From: Sweltsa coloradensis
Taxonomy: Eukaryota; Arthropoda; Insecta; Plecoptera; Chloroperlidae
Assembly (NCBI GenBank): GCA_024449915.1
Contig: JAMZAV010000009.1
Coordinates: forward strand, 248,001-312,000
Direction of reading: 5' to 3'
Length of the DNA stretch: 64,000 nt
The notes beneath the pieces were generated by a model. It searched no databases, had not been told where the DNA came from, and worked only from the letters and a program-made list of their open reading frames with translations. Position numbers and translations under genes: made by a program. Positions 61,481-64,000 of the stretch are shown here, in pieces. Each line of letters opens with the position of its first letter. The stretch's first letter is position 1.

Positions 61481-62448
61481 AAACTAAAACAAAATCGTGA
61501 AGAAAAAACTATCCAAAGGTTATCTTTACTGTATCTTCGAAGATGAGTTTGCATTTCAATCACTTAAGTTAACCACTGTAGAATCAAGAAGCAGCAGCCA
61601 AGTATCTATAGCCTTCTCAACTCCCAACTCTCAAACAAAGTAATTAGTCAATAAACATTGTCTTACGCACTTTCTCTCTCTCTCACTGAACGTACGAGAG
61701 AACAAACAAAGAAGTTTGTTTGCCGAAGTTTCTCGCGTCTCTTGTTTTGTGTCAACTGTTTTCATTATTGATGCATTCTGCATGTTCGCGTCAATCCCGT
61801 ATACACAAGTTGAAGTTGGCGCCAAGTTTCTCTCGGCGAGGTGACTGACGGACGCGCTGACAAAAGCCGTGTAATGAACTAGTTGGAGGAGAAAGTTACA
61901 CCCGGTGTAGGCGAACGAACGGACAGAAGTGCACACCACACACCTCATAAGAAAGTCTGCTTGTCAGGTGGATGGACAGAGAAATCAAACTTTCGACGAG
62001 TTTGACGAAAAAGTTTTCATCCATTTGTTGACACAGAAAATGTGCTGAAAAGGAAGTTCTGATAATTTAAAATGAATGAGGAAGCAGTTATTAAAGTTTT
62101 CTATCTTACATTTATGTGACATTATGCGAAATAACAATGTGTTCCATGGTTTGCGTATTATGGGTTTTGTATGACTTGTTTTTTTTTAATCAAACGAGAA
62201 AGTTTCTATATAAAGAATTTTTTTATATACGAGTTCCGAGGTATATTGTAGTATATAATATCATTTTAGAACCACAAAGATCAAAAGGGTTTCAAAAATG
62301 TACACAGTTTGTCGATTTTCTCTTAAATGTTTAAATGTACAAATTTTTTAACAATCTTATAAATCTCTGTGAGAGCATAACCTCTTGTGAATAACGCAAC
62401 ATGTGTCATATTCTTACATTTACATTGAATGCCACATTACGAATAATT
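61481..62448. other. No gene seen
   Basis: A TC dinucleotide run near 61673-61685 and short unrecognised open stretches. The minus-strand stretch 61631-61948 (about 105 codons) has no recognised domain. Confidence 0.4.
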
Positions 62449-62576
62449 CTATTCAAGAAATCCATTCCGAGAATTTACAATAACAAACTTTTTTCAATAA
62501 AATTTTCAATTGTGGTGGTGGCTTCGTCGGCGTCGACAGAAAGTGCGATGGAATCGTCAGGGATTTCTTGAATAGA
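62448..62576. repeat. 16-bp perfect inverted repeat, 129-bp span
   Basis: TCTATTCAAGAAATCC (62448-62463) pairs perfectly with GGATTTCTTGAATAGA (62561-62576). Five more pairs (ATTCC 62464-62468 with GGAAT 62550-62554) follow across a bulge. Could be a structured RNA stem or a small foldback element. Confidence 0.6.
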
Positions 62577-62768
62577 GAAAGTTGACGGAAATGAGAAAAG
62601 GACTTTCACAAAAGAGCTTAAAGATCAGAGTGGACTTTTCGTTCTTGCGAAGAATAATCTTCGAGTCCTACTCGGTTGGATAAGAGAGGCTGATTGGACA
62701 GATGTCCCATGGAACCAGAATGTCCGCTCAGTTTGGAACTAGACACACCGAGTTAGGTTGATTGTGCA

Positions 62769-62790
62769 CACGTGGACACGTGCACACGTG
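62769..62790. promoter_or_regulatory. Three CACGTG E-boxes at 8-bp spacing
   Basis: CACGTG at 62769-62774, 62777-62782 and 62785-62790. CACGTG is the canonical site for bHLH factors such as Myc/Max, USF and CLOCK/CYCLE (established knowledge). No adjacent gene is identified. Confidence 0.5.
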
Positions 62791-62921
62791 GCTACCCCTT
62801 CCACTCAGCGAGAGCATGTTAGCGTCAACATATATATTTCATAGCTTAACAATCTAAACAATCTTGAAACATATTTAATTCGAAGTCTCTTGTGGCTAAC
62901 GTTTTAGTGACATTTTTCCGT

Positions 62922-63019
62922 TTCCGGCATCTCCACCAAAAATGTCAAAGCCCATAAGGTTTTATTTGTGTGATCTGCGACAATCTGGTTTATTAGACGA
63001 GGGAGCGAAGCGACTGAGG
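62922..63019 (-). repeat. GGTGGAGG motif and GGGAGCGAAGC end
   Basis: TTTTTGGTGGAGATGCCGGA on minus (62922-62942) and GAGGGAGCGAAGCGACTGAG (62999-63018) are both family end motifs, about 80 bp apart. A short or broken copy. Confidence 0.4.
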
Positions 63020-64000
63020 CAGTGGCGTAGCAACATTTCCTGGGCCCCCCCGCGACTTGCGCGGAATAGCTGGGGTCTGGGGCGAAGCCCCAGCCGCCGG
63101 AGGCATTTACACCGTAGGTGAAAAATTTTTGGGCCCTACATTATGTTTGATGGCCTAAAACGCGAATTTCGATGACATCCCTAATACATTTATTTACTGA
63201 AACCATTATGTTATATTAATAATATCAACACTAATAATGATAAATGAAAACACCCCAGAAAATACACATTTTTAAACTTGCATACATTTACGTACACACA
63301 CCAATCAACAAATCTAACGACAAAAACAACAGTGGATGGATTACTTGCATCACTTTCAAATAATAAATAAAAAATAATCACTTACCTACTTATGATAATA
63401 CTGACTATGTTGATGATGTTGATTAAAATGGGTGTGAAGTCATAGGATCACTTGAAGTGTGAATGATATGTCAATGAACTAATAATTGAGTGCCATCATC
63501 GAAACATCCCTCTGTCAGACAACAGAAGGGTTGTCATGATTTATTAGTGTAATGGACCGTGTTATATACTATGTGAAATGAGATTTCTCTGAAAAGGCAT
63601 TTTGTAAATATCCCCGTTCAAAAGATCTGGAATTGGAATCTTACTATAATACGACCCAGTTCTCTATAAAATTTAAAAAAAGATTGACAGAACTGACAGT
63701 AGTCATGTCACAGATGATCATGGCCATGTTCAACTAGGGTGATTTGACAAAATTGTGCAAATTGTTTAGAGGTGTGCATTTTTGAAGTTAATATGTATAA
63801 AATTGGTTATCACGGTTCATTCTTCTCTTTTGTCAACTTGAACTAATGCGTTTTTTTTTTTTTTTACAAAATATGTAATTTTGGGGGTAAGTTCTGCGAG
63901 AGATTTTTTACTTCAAAATTTATTTCGAAAGATGAAGAGGCCCTCTGTAGCCTGACAGGGGCCCTCGGGCCCCTGTCAGGCCAGGGCCCCCCCGCAGTCG
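63020..64000. mobile_element. hAT-like DNA transposon, left end; continues past the window
   Basis: Begins CAGTGGCGTAGCAACATTTC followed by CTGGGCCCCCCC. CAGTGGCGTAGC is a terminus typical of animal hAT elements and fits YARNG (CAGTG). Near the other side, CCAGGGCCCCCCCGCAGTCG (63980-64000) mirrors the C-rich subterminal block, so the right end should lie shortly beyond 64000. The left flank is GACTGAGG, the expected 8-bp duplication. No transposase frame is seen in this part; it is probably non-autonomous. Confidence 0.6.
63951..63980. repeat. Perfect 14-bp-stem hairpin inside the hAT-like element
   Basis: CCTGACAGGGGCCC and GGGCCCCTGTCAGG are perfect complements separated by TC. Subterminal, GC-rich and very stable on paper. 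Confidence 0.9.

Overview
The window reads as AT-rich, gene-poor nuclear DNA of an animal, most likely an invertebrate. It shows no bacterial gene layout: stop codons are dense in all frames, and the longest open stretch is about 172 codons with no ATG at its head. In place of genes it holds tRNA-derived SINEs, hAT-type DNA transposon remnants, minisatellites, satellite-like arrays and microsatellites. I recognise no host protein. Species and clade are not determined.

Layout. 0.3-3.1 kb: a full-length SINE (called SINE-A here, head resembling tRNA-Pro), a repeat with a GAGCGAAGCGA-type end, a GC-rich 50-bp minisatellite, and a repeat carrying the motif GGTGGAGGTGCCGGGTA. 5-11 kb: SINE-B fragments, SINE-A fragments, an AAT microsatellite and another GGTGGAGGTGCCGGGTA repeat, then an exon-like segment at 11.5 kb. 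14-20.5 kb: tRNA-like SINE heads and two arrays of what appears to be one ~66-bp satellite family. 23.2-24.2 kb: a 35-bp minisatellite interrupted by a complete 748-bp hAT-type element with perfect 8-bp target duplications. 26.3-29.0 kb: a 61/95-bp minisatellite that grades into indel-ridden, homopolymer-rich sequence and a near-duplicate block, probably a poor assembly stretch. 33.7-36.7 kb: an element with 12-bp terminal inverted repeats and two adjacent open segments that look coding but are out of frame. 41.3-41.7 kb: a second full-length SINE-A. 44-45.3 kb: three tandem GGTGGAGG units and a GC/CpG-rich island with an open frame ending at a splice-donor-like site. 51.6-53.5 kb: an element with 59-bp inverted repeats, of which the right half plus a tRNA-like head was tandemly duplicated (569-bp period). 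56.4-57.3 kb: a second copy of the repeat seen at 1.5-2.3 kb. 62.4-64.0 kb: a 16-bp inverted repeat, three evenly spaced CACGTG E-boxes, and the left end of a larger hAT-like element that runs off the window.

No genes can be shown to work together. The common thread is mobile DNA: repeat families share ends, sit inside one another and flank tandem arrays. Names such as SINE-A and SINE-B are labels for this report only. All similarities were judged by eye, not by alignment software.
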